DNA of 64,000 nucleotides from CAZKCI01 sp964584165 (GTDB lineage Bacteria > Auribacterota > Erginobacteria > Erginobacterales > CAZKCI01), in contig CAZOYW010000008.1 in the NCBI GenBank assembly GCA_964584165.1, forward strand, positions 1-64,000, written 5' to 3'. Each line of letters opens with the position of its first letter. The first letter of the stretch is position 1. Below are positions 15,256 to 24,371 of this stretch, piece by piece. The notes beneath the pieces are model-generated. The model was not told the DNA's origin. It was given only the letters and a program-made list of their open reading frames with translations, and did not search any database. The translations under genes and the position numbers were made by a program.

Positions 15256-16794
15256 ATGGATAGTCCTAAAACATTTTACATCACCACCCCCCTCTACTAC
15301 GTGAACTCTCCCCTCACGGTCGGAGGGGCCTACACCACCATCGTCGCCGACGTGGTCGCCCGCTACCAGCGCTCCCGGGGTAGGAAGGTCTTCTTCCTAA
15401 CCGGGTCGGACGAGCACGGGCAGAAGATCGCCCGGGCGGCCGAGGAGGAGGGGATCTCTCCCCGGGAGCTCGCCGACCGGGTAGTCTCCTCCTTTCGCGA
15501 TCTCTGGACCGCGCTCGGGATCAGCTGCGACGACTTCATCCGGACCACCGAGCCGCGCCACGAGCGGCTGGTCCAGGAGGCCTTCCGGCGGCTCCGCGAC
15601 CGGGGCGACGTCTACTGGGGGAAATACCAGGGCTGGTATTGCACCCCCTGCGAAACTTTCTTCCTCCCCGCCCAGACCCCGGGCGGACTCTGCCCGGAGT
15701 GCGGAAGGCCGGTGGAGAAGCTGGAGGAGGAGAACTGGTTCTTCCGCCTCTCCGCCTACCAGAAACGCCTGGAGGAGCATTTCGCGGCCCACCCCGATTT
15801 CGTCCGCCCCGCCTCCCGCTTCAACGAGATGGCGAACCGCCTTTCACGGGGCCTGAACGACATCAGCGTCAGCCGCTCCGTCGGCTGGGGGGTCCCGGTC
15901 CCCGGGGGCGGCAGCCAGGTCTTCTGGGTCTGGTTCGACGCCCTCCTGAACTACATCTCGGCCCCGGGCGCGTTCGCGGAGGGCTCCCGCTTCGGATCGC
16001 TCTGGCCGGCCGACCTCCACCTGATGGCCAAGGACATCGTCTGGTTCCACGCCGTTCTCTGGCCCGCCCTCCTTTTCGCCCTGGAGCTTCCCCCGCCGCG
16101 CTGCGTCTTCGCCCACGGCTGGTGGACCTTCGGGGGGCAGAAAATTTCCAAGTCCAAGGGAGAAAAGATCTACGCCCGCGCTCTCGCCGACGAATACGGA
16201 GCGGACGCCCTGCGCTACTACCTTCTCCGGGAGATTCCCCTCGGACTCGACGGGGATTTCTCGCTCGAGGCCTTCCGCGGCCGCTATCGCAGCGACCTCG
16301 CCCACGACCTCGGCAACCTTCTCCAGCGGACGCTGGCCATGATCAAGAAGTTCCGCGGCGGGCGGATCCCGCCCGCCTGGGAGGGGGAGGGGGGAGGGGG
16401 GATTCCCGAGCGGGGGCGGGAGATCATCTCCTCCTACGACGGGATGATGGAAGGGCTGGAGCTGAGCCGGGTGCTGGAGGGGGTCTGGTCGCTGGTTGCC
16501 CTGGCCAACCGCTACATCGAGGACTCCAAGCCCTGGGCGCTCTACAAGGACGAGGGAAGCCGGCGGAGGCTGGACGGCGTCCTCTTCAACCTGGTCTTCG
16601 CCCTTCTCCGGACGGCCGACGCTCTTGACCCCTTCCTTCCCGCGACCGCGGCGGGGATCCGGGAGCAGATCAACCCCGGCGGGGCGGGGAAAGGGCGCCT
16701 CCCTTCAGCCGGAGACGGCGCCGACCTGGTTCCGGTCGGCGCGACGATCGGGGAGTTCACTCCGCTCTTCCCCCTGAAGGAAGAGCAGAAATAA
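15256..16794 (+). CDS. metG: Methionyl-tRNA synthetase with altered HIGH motif
   Basis: The 512-residue protein corresponds to the MetRS catalytic core plus anticodon-binding domain and lacks the C-terminal EMAP-like tRNA-binding domain. It has FYITTPLYYVN, FFLTGSDEHGQKI, the zinc knuckle WYCTPC...CPEC, FHAVLWPALLF, FAHGWWTFGG and KISKSKGE at about 296. The HIGH box reads PLTVGG (TVGG, residues 21-24) instead of PHIGH, so both catalytic histidines are replaced. The ATG at 15256 is chosen over earlier in-frame starts that lie inside the family A repeat. A TATAAT at 15252-15257 overlaps the start. A 100-N gap follows 3 bp after the stop. Confidence 0.88.
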   Translation: MDSPKTFYITTPLYYVNSPLTVGGAYTTIVADVVARYQRSRGRKVFFLTGSDEHGQKIARAAEEEGISPRELADRVVSSFRDLWTALGISCDDFIRTTEPRHERLVQEAFRRLRDRGDVYWGKYQGWYCTPCETFFLPAQTPGGLCPECGRPVEKLEEENWFFRLSAYQKRLEEHFAAHPDFVRPASRFNEMANRLSRGLNDISVSRSVGWGVPVPGGGSQVFWVWFDALLNYISAPGAFAEGSRFGSLWPADLHLMAKDIVWFHAVLWPALLFALELPPPRCVFAHGWWTFGGQKISKSKGEKIYARALADEYGADALRYYLLREIPLGLDGDFSLEAFRGRYRSDLAHDLGNLLQRTLAMIKKFRGGRIPPAWEGEGGGGIPERGREIISSYDGMMEGLELSRVLEGVWSLVALANRYIEDSKPWALYKDEGSRRRLDGVLFNLVFALLRTADALDPFLPATAAGIREQINPGGAGKGRLPSAGDGADLVPVGATIGEFTPLFPLKEEQK

Positions 16795-16797
16795 TCT

Positions 16798-16897
16798 NNN
16801 NNNNNNNNNNNNNNNNNNNNNNNNNNNNNNNNNNNNNNNNNNNNNNNNNNNNNNNNNNNNNNNNNNNNNNNNNNNNNNNNNNNNNNNNNNNNNNNNN
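16798..16897. other. Assembly gap (100 N)
   Basis: Exactly 100 undetermined bases, the usual placeholder for a scaffold join. Family D repeat begins on the first base after it, so repeat collapse probably broke the assembly. Genes could be missing here. Confidence 0.98.
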
Positions 16898-16965
16898 CAG
16901 ATCTCAAATCTCAGATCTCAAATCTCAGATCTCAAATCTCAGATCTCAAATCTCAGATCTCAAAT
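16898..16965. repeat. Tandem word repeat, family D (copy 1)
   Basis: At least five copies of the 13-nt unit CAGATCTCAAATCT. It is truncated on the left by the N gap. Related words are at 38754-38829 and 48016-48043. Confidence 0.9.
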
Positions 16966-16981
16966 CCCCCCCAGCCCTCTA

Positions 16982-17953
16982 ATGGCGCCTACGACCAAGA
17001 TCCTCCTCACCGGCGGCGCGGGCTTCATCGGCTCGCACCTGGCCGAAGCCCTCCTGGCCCGAGAGGAAGCGACGGTCATCCTGGACGATTTCAACGACTA
17101 CTATCCGCCCGAGGTCAAGGAGGAGAACCTGCGCCTCGTCCGGGATAATCCCCGCCTGACCGTGATCCGGGGCGACATCCGCGACCGGGCCGCGGTCGAA
17201 GGCCTCTTCTCCCGCCACCGCTTCTCGGCGGTCATCCACCTCGCCGCGCGGGCCGGGGTCCTGCCTTCCCTGGAGGACCCTGTTCTCTACCAGGAGACCA
17301 ACGTCGGCGGGACGCTTAACCTCCTCGAGGCCGCCCGGGCGAACGGCGTCGGCCGCTTCGTCTTTGCCTCCTCCTCTTCGGTCTATGGCGACGAAGCCCG
17401 CCAGCCGCTCTCCGAAGAGGAGGCCGGGCTCAAGCCCGTCTCGCCCTACGGCCAGACCAAGCTCACCGGCGAGCAGCTCTGCCGGATGTACCACCGGGTG
17501 CACGGCCTGCCCGTCTCGATTCTGCGCTTCTTCACGGTCTACGGTCCGCGCCAGCGCCCGGACATGGCGATCCACAAGTTCACCCGCCTGATCTGGGAGG
17601 GGAAGGAGATCCCGGTCTACGGCGACGGATCGTCCCGGCGGGACTACACCTTCATCGCCGACATCGTGGCCGGCGCGCTCGCGGCCTGGGAGAGGACGGA
17701 CGGTTTCGAGATCTACAACCTGGGCGGGGGGCGCCCGGTCGCCCTCAAGGACCTCCTCGCCCTCCTCGGCGGTCTTCTCGGCCGCCCCGTGCGGTCTTCC
17801 CCGCGCCCCGCCCCCCGGGGCGACATGAGGGAAACCTGGGCCGACGTCTCCAAGGCCGGCCGGCTTCTCGGCTTCCGGCCCCGCACCCGGATCGAAGCGG
17901 GGCTGAAAATCTTCGTGGAGTGGTTCCGGCGGGGGAGGGAAGAGACGCGATGA
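16982..17953 (+). CDS. NAD-dependent nucleotide-sugar epimerase (UDP-glucuronate 4-epimerase-like)
   Basis: Extended SDR enzyme of 323 residues with Rossmann motif TGGAGFIGS, active-site SSSSVYG and SPYGQTK (Tyr/Lys pair), and FTVYGPRQRPDM. The segment DDFNDYYPPEVKEENL and the AARAGV motif resemble UDP-glucuronate 4-epimerases more than GalE. The product would be UDP-galacturonate for surface polysaccharide. A ugd gene, which makes UDP-glucuronate, lies 2.7 kb downstream and fits this. It overlaps lptD by 4 nt (ATGA). Exact substrate uncertain. Confidence 0.85.
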   Translation: MAPTTKILLTGGAGFIGSHLAEALLAREEATVILDDFNDYYPPEVKEENLRLVRDNPRLTVIRGDIRDRAAVEGLFSRHRFSAVIHLAARAGVLPSLEDPVLYQETNVGGTLNLLEAARANGVGRFVFASSSSVYGDEARQPLSEEEAGLKPVSPYGQTKLTGEQLCRMYHRVHGLPVSILRFFTVYGPRQRPDMAIHKFTRLIWEGKEIPVYGDGSSRRDYTFIADIVAGALAAWERTDGFEIYNLGGGRPVALKDLLALLGGLLGRPVRSSPRPAPRGDMRETWADVSKAGRLLGFRPRTRIEAGLKIFVEWFRRGREETR

Positions 17954-20265
17954 AACCGAGGCTCGACTGGAAGACCGCTTCCGCCGCCGCCCTGATCCTC
18001 GCGCTCGCCGCCCTCCTTCTCGCCCGGGTCAGCACCCGGGCCGAGGATTTGAACGAGGAGGATTTTACCGAGGAGCCGGTGATCGGGGCCTCCGCTTCCC
18101 CGGCTCCGGTCGATCTTTTCGGGGAAGGCGACTACTTCGCCGTCTCCCCCTCGCCGACCGCTCCCACGCCGGTCCCCGGCCCCACCCCGCGCGCCCCGAT
18201 CGCCTGCAAGGGAGACGTCATCCGCTACCTGGAGGGGCAGAAGGTGGCGATCTTCGAGGGGCACGCCCGGCTGGATTACAAGAACCTGACCCTGAAGGCG
18301 GACAAGATCACCGTCTACACCGAGCGGACGGAGGCTTTCGCCGAGGGGAACGTCGAGTTCTACCGGGACGGGGACTATATCTTCACCGACAAGCTCCGCT
18401 ACGATTTTCTGAAGGAGCAGGGGATGCTCGGGCCGTCCCTCGGCTATTACGACCCCTGGTACGGCCGCGCGGGAAAGGTGACCTCCGACCAGACCGAGAA
18501 CGAGATCGTTTTCACGGAGGGATCGGCGACCACCTGCGACCTGGAGGAGCCGCACTACCGGATCGAGTCCTCCGAGCTCCTCCTCTACCCCAAGGAATCG
18601 ATCGTCATCAAGAACGCCGTTTTCTACGTCTACGACGTCCCGATCTTCTACTGGCCCTACTACCGGCGGTCGCTGAAGGACCGCTGCCAGGGATTCTTCC
18701 TCTATCCCGGCTTCCGGAACAGCTGGGGCGGCTACCTTCTCTCCGGCTACCACTGGTGCGCTCCCGACATCTCGCTCACCGCCCACCTCGACTGGCGCTA
18801 CCGCCGCGGCTTCGCCTACGGCCTGGACGGGTCCTTTTACGTCGGCCAGGAGGGCCGGGGAAAGTGGAACACCTACTACCTGAAGGACAAGCTCTACGAG
18901 ACGACCGATCCGACCACGGGGGCCGAGACGACGGAGGAGAAGGAGCGCTACATCATGGAGGGGTGGTACCGCCATTCCTTCCCCTGGCAGGTCCAGGGGT
19001 CGATCGAGGCCCACTACTTCTCCGACGAGGACGTCCGCCAGGATTTCTTCCGGCGGGAATACGAGGCGAACAGCGAGCCCCAGTCCTCCGCCTACCTGGG
19101 GCGGGTGACCCCGGACTACACCCTCTCCCTCCAGGGGATCAAGCGGCTCAACAAGTTTTACCAGGAGACCGAGAAGCTGCCCGAGCTCAAGTTCCAAGCC
19201 AAGCAGTTCAATTTCGGAGAGAGCAACTTCTACTACGACGGGACGACCGCCTACACCCGCTTCGGGCGCCTCTACCCCGACCAGGAGTCGGCGGCGTACA
19301 AGGCCGACCGTTTCGACACCTTCCACCAGCTGAGCTACTCGGAAAAATATTTCGGCTGGCTCAGTCTCATCCCCTACGGGAACTTCCGGGAGACCTTTTA
19401 CTCCCGAGCCCCCGAGGATACCCCCATCCCCACGCCCAGCCCGGAGCCGACCGCCGGGCCGACCCCGCTTCCCCCCAACCCGGAGGGCCCGGAGCGGTCC
19501 AATGTCTGGAGAACGGTGTGGGGCGGCGGGCTCAAGGTCTCCACCTCGATCTACGGGGTCTTCCCCGCGGAGAACGACATCCTGGACATCCACCGCCTCC
19601 GCCACGTGATCCAGCCCTTCGCCAATTACGTCTACACCGCCGAGCCGAACCTGCTGCCCGGCGATCTCTACCAGTTCGATTCGATCGACGATCTCGACCG
19701 GCAGGATTACACCGTTCTCGGAATCCGAAATCTTCTGCAGACCAAGCGGGTGAGAAACGACAAGCAATACAACTGGACCCTCCTGGATTTCCTGGTCAAG
19801 TCCCCGCTCTACACCAACCCCAGCCGGGACAACTACGGGGAAGCCTTCGGGGACCTCTTCGCCGAACTCAAGCTCACCCCGTTCCCCGAGATCGGCCTGG
19901 ACGAAGCCGTCACCTACGACATGTACTCGGGCGAGGTGCGGAAGAACTCCCTGGACCTCTGGGTGGGCGAGGACGAGACCTGGAAGGCCAAGCTTCACCA
20001 CGAATACAACCTGCCGCGGAAGAAGAACGAGCTAGGCGCGAGTATCTTCTTCCGGGTGAGCCCCCTCTGGGCCTTCCGGGTATATGGCCGGACCGACCTG
20101 GAGCAATCCGAGTGGGAGGAGGAGTCGATCACTATCTACCGCGATCTCCATTGCTGGGATTCCTACCTCACCTACCGTCACCTGAACGGCACCGGCGAGG
20201 ACGAGGTGATGCTGGTTCTCTGGATCAAGTCTTTCTCCACCGCGCCGCTCAACGTCTCCAACTGA
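17950..20265 (+). CDS. lptD: LPS-assembly outer-membrane protein LptD
   Basis: Inserts LPS into the outer leaflet of the outer membrane. The 771-residue protein has a signal peptide (ALILALAALLLARVSTRA), a Pro/Ser/Thr-rich linker at about 45-80, an OstA/LptA-like beta-taco domain (CKGDVIRYLEGQKVAIFEGHARLDYKNLTLKADKI...) and a long barrel region rich in alternating aromatic strands. A second low-complexity stretch (IPTPSPEPTAGPTPLPP) near residue 495 probably forms an exposed loop. The ATG at 17950 overlaps the preceding stop. It stands apart from lptA/B/C, which lie 40 kb away. Confidence 0.9.
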   Translation: MKPRLDWKTASAAALILALAALLLARVSTRAEDLNEEDFTEEPVIGASASPAPVDLFGEGDYFAVSPSPTAPTPVPGPTPRAPIACKGDVIRYLEGQKVAIFEGHARLDYKNLTLKADKITVYTERTEAFAEGNVEFYRDGDYIFTDKLRYDFLKEQGMLGPSLGYYDPWYGRAGKVTSDQTENEIVFTEGSATTCDLEEPHYRIESSELLLYPKESIVIKNAVFYVYDVPIFYWPYYRRSLKDRCQGFFLYPGFRNSWGGYLLSGYHWCAPDISLTAHLDWRYRRGFAYGLDGSFYVGQEGRGKWNTYYLKDKLYETTDPTTGAETTEEKERYIMEGWYRHSFPWQVQGSIEAHYFSDEDVRQDFFRREYEANSEPQSSAYLGRVTPDYTLSLQGIKRLNKFYQETEKLPELKFQAKQFNFGESNFYYDGTTAYTRFGRLYPDQESAAYKADRFDTFHQLSYSEKYFGWLSLIPYGNFRETFYSRAPEDTPIPTPSPEPTAGPTPLPPNPEGPERSNVWRTVWGGGLKVSTSIYGVFPAENDILDIHRLRHVIQPFANYVYTAEPNLLPGDLYQFDSIDDLDRQDYTVLGIRNLLQTKRVRNDKQYNWTLLDFLVKSPLYTNPSRDNYGEAFGDLFAELKLTPFPEIGLDEAVTYDMYSGEVRKNSLDLWVGEDETWKAKLHHEYNLPRKKNELGASIFFRVSPLWAFRVYGRTDLEQSEWEEESITIYRDLHCWDSYLTYRHLNGTGEDEVMLVLWIKSFSTAPLNVSN

Positions 20266-20306
20266 AATCGCCCCCCCGGCGCTTTCGCGCCGGGGGGCGC
20301 TTTCAG
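20262..20306. terminator. Strong hairpin at the lptD stop codon
   Basis: CTGAAATCGCCCCCCCGGCGC, loop TTTC and GCGCCGGGGGGCGCTTTCAG form a near-perfect stem of about 19 bp. The stem includes the lptD TGA. No long T run follows. Confidence 0.75.
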
Positions 20307-20307
20307 G

Positions 20308-20669
20308 AACTCCGGGGGGCCGCGCGCCTTCTGGTGTATTCGGGTGACGATCGTTGGCCGGTTCTCCGCCTCCGCCCAGGCTGCCGACTCCGCCCAAGTA
20401 GCCTTTGGCTACGTCGGCCGGATCGGCGGACAGGTGCGAGCCGGCGCCAGGCCCGTCGCGCCCGATCGCACTTGCCCCGACATTCCTTAGCGCTGATTCA
20501 ATAACAAGGTCGGGGGATCGGGCCTACAACCGGCGGCCCGGCGCGAGCAAGGTCTTGCGCCCGGGGGCGGCGGTGTGGTAAATATCACCCTTTTCCGCCG
20601 AAGTCGTTGGCGACGGACGCACGCTTTTCCTGCGCCGCCGCGCTCGGCGGCGCACGAAAAGGAGGAGGC
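20308..20669 (+). promoter_or_regulatory. lptD-ugd spacer with a leader hairpin before ugd
   Basis: No gene is visible in this 362-bp spacer. It holds small GC-rich palindromes (for example AGTAGCC-TTTGG-CTACG) and, at 20625-20660, a hairpin TTTTCCTGCGCCGCCG / CGGCGGCGCACGAAAA with one C-C mismatch. That hairpin ends exactly where the ugd Shine-Dalgarno GGAGGAGG begins. It could influence ribosome access or upstream termination. Confidence 0.5.
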
Positions 20670-21959
20670 ATGAAAGTCTGCATCATCGGAACTGGATACG
20701 TGGGACTGGTGACCGGAGCTTGCCTGGCCGAGCTCGGCAACCGAGTCATCTGCGTCGACAACAACCGGGCCAAGATCGACCTGCTCAACCGGGGCGAGGT
20801 CCCGATCTACGAGCCCGGCTTGCAGGAGATGCTCGCCAACGCCCGTTCGGCGGGGCGGATCAGCTTCATCACCTCGATTCCCGAGGGGGTGAAGGAGAGC
20901 GAGATCGTCTTCATTGCCGTTTCCACCCCGCCCAAGGCCGACGGCTCGGCCGACCTCACCGCGGTGGCCAACGTCGCCCGCCAGGTGGCCGAGAGCCTGA
21001 ACGGCTACAAGGTGATCGTGGACAAGTCCACCGTGCCGGTCAAGACCGGGGAGAAGGTGGCCGAGACGATCAAGCGCTACCGCAAGAAGGACGTGGAGTT
21101 CGACGTCGTTTCCAACCCCGAGTTCCTCCGGGAAGGCTCGGCCATCTACGACACCTTCCACGCCGACCGGATCGTGATCGGGACCTCTTCCGCCCGGGCG
21201 GCCGACCTGCTCAAGGAGCTCTACAAGCCGATCGACGCCCCGGTGATCGTCACCGACATCAACAGCGCCGAGATCATCAAGCACGCCTCCAACTCCTTCC
21301 TGGCCGCCAAGATCTCCTTCGTCAACGCCCTCTCCCGGATCTGCGAGAAGGCGGGGGCGAACGTGATGGAGGTAGCCCAGGGGATGGGGCTGGACAAGCG
21401 GATCGGGGCCCAGTTCCTTTACCCGGGCGTCGGCTACGGCGGGTCCTGCTTCCCCAAGGACGTCTCCGCCTTCATCAAGATCGCCGAGGAGCTCGGCTAC
21501 GACTTCGCCCTGCTCAAGGAGGTGGAGAAGGTCAACGCCGACCAGGTCGACTTTTTCCTGTCCAAGATCAAGGAGACGCTCTGGGTCCTGGAAGGCAAGG
21601 TGATCGGGGTGCTGGGGCTGGCCTTCAAGCCCAACACCGACGACATGCGCAACGCCCCCTCGATCGCCGTGGTCCGCCGGCTCCTCGCCGAGAAGGCGAA
21701 GATCAAGGCCTACGACCCCAAGGCGATGGAGAAGGCCAAGGAGGACCTGCCCGAGATCGAGTACTGCAAGGACCCCTACCAGGTCGCCGAGAAGGCCGAG
21801 GCGCTGGTCATCCTGACCGAGTGGAACGAGTTCAAGGAGATGGACCTCTCCCGGATCAAGACCCTCCTCCACCACCCCATCGTCGTCGACGGGCGCAACC
21901 TCTACGACCCGGCGAAGATGAAGAAGCTGGGTTACGTGTACAAGAGCGTGGGAAGATAG
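20670..21959 (+). CDS. ugd: UDP-glucose 6-dehydrogenase
   Basis: Oxidises UDP-glucose to UDP-glucuronate with two NAD+. The 429-residue protein has the dinucleotide fold GTGYVGLVTGACLAELG, STVPVKTG, SNPEFLREGSAI, the catalytic cysteine in GVGYGGSCFPKD and GLAFKPNTDDMRNAPS. The ATG at 20670 follows Shine-Dalgarno GGAGGAGG. It supplies precursor for uronic-acid-containing polysaccharide, consistent with the flanking epimerases and aminotransferase. Confidence 0.97.
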   Translation: MKVCIIGTGYVGLVTGACLAELGNRVICVDNNRAKIDLLNRGEVPIYEPGLQEMLANARSAGRISFITSIPEGVKESEIVFIAVSTPPKADGSADLTAVANVARQVAESLNGYKVIVDKSTVPVKTGEKVAETIKRYRKKDVEFDVVSNPEFLREGSAIYDTFHADRIVIGTSSARAADLLKELYKPIDAPVIVTDINSAEIIKHASNSFLAAKISFVNALSRICEKAGANVMEVAQGMGLDKRIGAQFLYPGVGYGGSCFPKDVSAFIKIAEELGYDFALLKEVEKVNADQVDFFLSKIKETLWVLEGKVIGVLGLAFKPNTDDMRNAPSIAVVRRLLAEKAKIKAYDPKAMEKAKEDLPEIEYCKDPYQVAEKAEALVILTEWNEFKEMDLSRIKTLLHHPIVVDGRNLYDPAKMKKLGYVYKSVGR

Positions 21960-21965
21960 GAACTA

Positions 21966-22050
21966 GGTTCAACGGTTCAAGGTTCAACGGTTCATCGGTG
22001 ACTTCTGGTTCTTTCAACCGTTGAACCGTGAACCTCTGAACCGCGAACCG
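21966..22050. repeat. Inverted word repeat, family B (copy 1)
   Basis: Left words GGTTCAACGGTTCAAGGTTC and right words CAACCGTTGAACCGTGAACC form a large hairpin ending 9 bp before the GTG start of the next gene. Three more copies are at 44133-44231, 57091-57208 and 61369-61470, each just before a start codon. Confidence 0.9.
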
Positions 22051-22058
22051 CTCTCGAA

Positions 22059-23000
22059 GTGAAAGTCCTCGTCACAGGCGGGGGAGGCTTCATCGGCTCC
22101 CATCTCGTCGAGGAGCTTCTTAAGGCCGGGCATGAGGTCCGCGTCCTGGACAACTTCTCCACCGGCCGGCGGGAAAACCTGTCCGGGGCGGCGGGGCGGC
22201 TGGAGGTGGCGGAGGGGGACGTCCGGGATTCCGCCGCGTCCGCCGCGGCGGTCCGGGGGAGGGAGGCGGTCTGCCACCTGGCCGCCCTTCCCTCGGTCCC
22301 CCGCTCCTTCCGCGATCCCTTCTCCTCCTTCGCGGTGAACGCGGGCGGGACGGTGAAGGTCCTGGAGGCGGCCCGCCGGGCCGGCGTGCGCCGCTTCATC
22401 TACTCCTCCTCCTCCTCGGTCTATGGCGACGTCGAGGCGGAGGCCAAGTCCGAGGAGCTGGAGCCGCGCCCGCTCTCGCCCTACGCGGTGAGCAAGCTCT
22501 CCGGGGAGTCGATGTGCCGCCTCTACCGCCGGGTTTATGGCATGGAGACGGTCTCGCTCCGCTACTTCAACGTCTTCGGGCCCCGCCAGGATCCGCGGTC
22601 GGAATACGCCGCGGTGATCCCGCGCTTCATCCAATCCGCCCTGGACGGGAGCCGCCCCACGATCTACGGGGACGGCCGCCAGACCCGGGACTTCACCTAC
22701 GTCGCCAACGTAGTGCGGGCCAACCTCCTCGCCCTCGCGGCCGGCCCGGAAGCCGGAGGGGGGGTCTTCAACATCGCCTGCGGCGAGGAAAGGGAGCTCC
22801 TCGACCTGGTCAAGGCCCTGGGGGAGCTCACCGGGAAAAAACTGGAGCCAGTCTTCGAGCCGTCGCGGGCCGGGGATGTCCGCCGCTCCCGGGCCGAGAT
22901 CGGGCGGGCCCGCAAAGTCCTCGGCTACCGCCCCGAGGTGGGATGGAGAGAAGGTTTGGAGAAGACCATCGCGTGGTTCCGGGAGATCGCCGTCCGCTGA
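22059..23000 (+). CDS. NAD-dependent epimerase (UDP-N-acetylglucosamine 4-epimerase-like)
   Basis: The 313-residue extended SDR has TGGGGFIGSHLVEELL, SSSSVYGD, SPYAVSKLSGE and RYFNVFGPRQDPRSEYAAVIPRFI. The last segment is typical of the WbpP/Gne group acting on UDP-GlcNAc or its uronate. The start is GTG at 22059, directly behind the family B repeat with no clear Shine-Dalgarno. It probably forms a surface-sugar module with ugd and the DegT aminotransferase downstream. Confidence 0.83.
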   Translation: MKVLVTGGGGFIGSHLVEELLKAGHEVRVLDNFSTGRRENLSGAAGRLEVAEGDVRDSAASAAAVRGREAVCHLAALPSVPRSFRDPFSSFAVNAGGTVKVLEAARRAGVRRFIYSSSSSVYGDVEAEAKSEELEPRPLSPYAVSKLSGESMCRLYRRVYGMETVSLRYFNVFGPRQDPRSEYAAVIPRFIQSALDGSRPTIYGDGRQTRDFTYVANVVRANLLALAAGPEAGGGVFNIACGEERELLDLVKALGELTGKKLEPVFEPSRAGDVRRSRAEIGRARKVLGYRPEVGWREGLEKTIAWFREIAVR

Positions 23001-23066
23001 ACCGGGCTCTCGAGCCTCACGCCCCCAGCCTCAAATCGCAAACCTCCAATTTCGCAAGGAGATAAC

Positions 23067-24161
23067 ATGAGCGTTCCACTGCTTGACCTGAAAGCCCAAT
23101 ACGCCGAGATCAAGGATGAGATCGAGCCGGCGGTCCTGGATGTCCTCCGCAGCGGGGGATACATCAAGGGCCCGAGGATGATCAAGCTCGAGGAAGAGCT
23201 TGCCCGCTACTGCGGGGCCAAGCACGCGGTCAGCTGCGCCTCCGGGACGGACGCCCTCCTCCTCGCCCTGATGGCGCTCGGCGTCGGGCCGGGGGACGAA
23301 GTGATCACCACCCCCTACACCTTCTTCGCCACCGGGGGCTCGATCTCCAGGCTGGGCGCCCGCCCGGTCTTCGTGGATATCGATCCCAAGACCTACAACC
23401 TCGACCCGGCGAAGGTCGCCGGCGCGGTCGGCCGGCGGACCCGGGCCATCATCCCCGTCCACCTCTTCGGCCAGTGCGCGGACATGGACGCGATCCTCGC
23501 GGCCGCAAAGAAGATCCCGGTGATCGAGGACGCGGCCCAGGCGATCGGGGCGACCTATAAAGGGAGGAAGGCGGGGACGATGGGGCTCTTCGGCTGCTTC
23601 TCCTTCTTCCCCTCGAAGAACCTGGGCGGCGCGGGCGACGGCGGCTTCATCACCACCAACGATCCCGCCCTGGCCGAGCGCCTCACGATCCTCCGGGAGC
23701 ACGGCTCCAAGCCCAAGTACTACCACTCCGTGATCGGGATCAACAGCCGGCTCGACGCCCTCCAGGCCGCGATCGTCCTGGTCAAGCTCCCGCACCTGGA
23801 GAGGTGGCACCAGGGCCGGCGGCGGAACGCCGCCTTCTACACCCGGGCCCTCTCCGGGGCGCCCGTCGTCCCCCCCTTCATCCGGGAGGACTGCGAGTCC
23901 ATCTTCAACCAGTACGTCATCCGCGCCCCGCGCCGGGACGCGCTCCGCGAGCATCTGGCGAAGAAGGGGATCGGGAACGAGGTCTATTACCCCGTCCCCC
24001 TCCACCTCCAGAAATGCTACGCCTTCCTGGGAAAGGCGGCCGGCTCCTTCCCCCAGGCCGAGGCGGCGGCGCAAGAGACGGTGGCCCTCCCCGTCTATCC
24101 CCAGCTCAGCGAGGCGCAGCTGAACGAGGTGGTATCAGCCGTCCGCGAGTTCTTTTCCTAA
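23067..24161 (+). CDS. DegT/DnrJ/EryC1/StrS-family sugar aminotransferase
   Basis: PLP enzyme that transaminates a keto nucleotide sugar. The 364-residue protein has SCASGTDALLLAL, EDAAQAIGA (Asp155), SFFPSKNLGG with PLP lysine Lys184, and the C-terminal FNQYVIR..., VYYPVPLHLQKCY. The family and neighbours (ugd, UDP-HexNAc epimerase) suggest a WbpE-like step giving an amino-uronate or amino-hexose for LPS or glycan. AAGGAGATAAC precedes the ATG at 23067. Confidence 0.9.
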   Translation: MSVPLLDLKAQYAEIKDEIEPAVLDVLRSGGYIKGPRMIKLEEELARYCGAKHAVSCASGTDALLLALMALGVGPGDEVITTPYTFFATGGSISRLGARPVFVDIDPKTYNLDPAKVAGAVGRRTRAIIPVHLFGQCADMDAILAAAKKIPVIEDAAQAIGATYKGRKAGTMGLFGCFSFFPSKNLGGAGDGGFITTNDPALAERLTILREHGSKPKYYHSVIGINSRLDALQAAIVLVKLPHLERWHQGRRRNAAFYTRALSGAPVVPPFIREDCESIFNQYVIRAPRRDALREHLAKKGIGNEVYYPVPLHLQKCYAFLGKAAGSFPQAEAAAQETVALPVYPQLSEAQLNEVVSAVREFFS

Positions 24162-24226
24162 GGCGGGCTGACTCCCGCAATTCAACATGCCACTAAGGCG
24201 CCAAGGTGCGAAGAAAGGTTAATACT

Positions 24227-24293
24227 TTGTGGGAGGGGCATTCCTGCCCCGATCCATCTGGCCAGGGTCGCGACAAGAATGTCGCTCCCACAA
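24227..24293. repeat. Intergenic inverted element, family L (copy 2)
   Basis: The outer arms TTGTGGGAG / CTCCCACAA are perfect. Inside are GGGGCATTCCTGCCCC and GCGACAAGAATGTCGC hairpins. The ends match 2434-2566. Confidence 0.8.
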
Positions 24294-24371
24294 TGAACAA
24301 AGCAAGATACACGCAAAAGCTTGTATCTTATTCGGAAAGACACTAGAGAGAAACCGGAAGGATAGCTTTCT

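Noticed and set aside
17713..20001. 762-residue minus-strand open frame opposite lptD
   Set aside because: Repetitive Val/Gly/Arg composition and no start context. It mirrors the codon structure of lptD.
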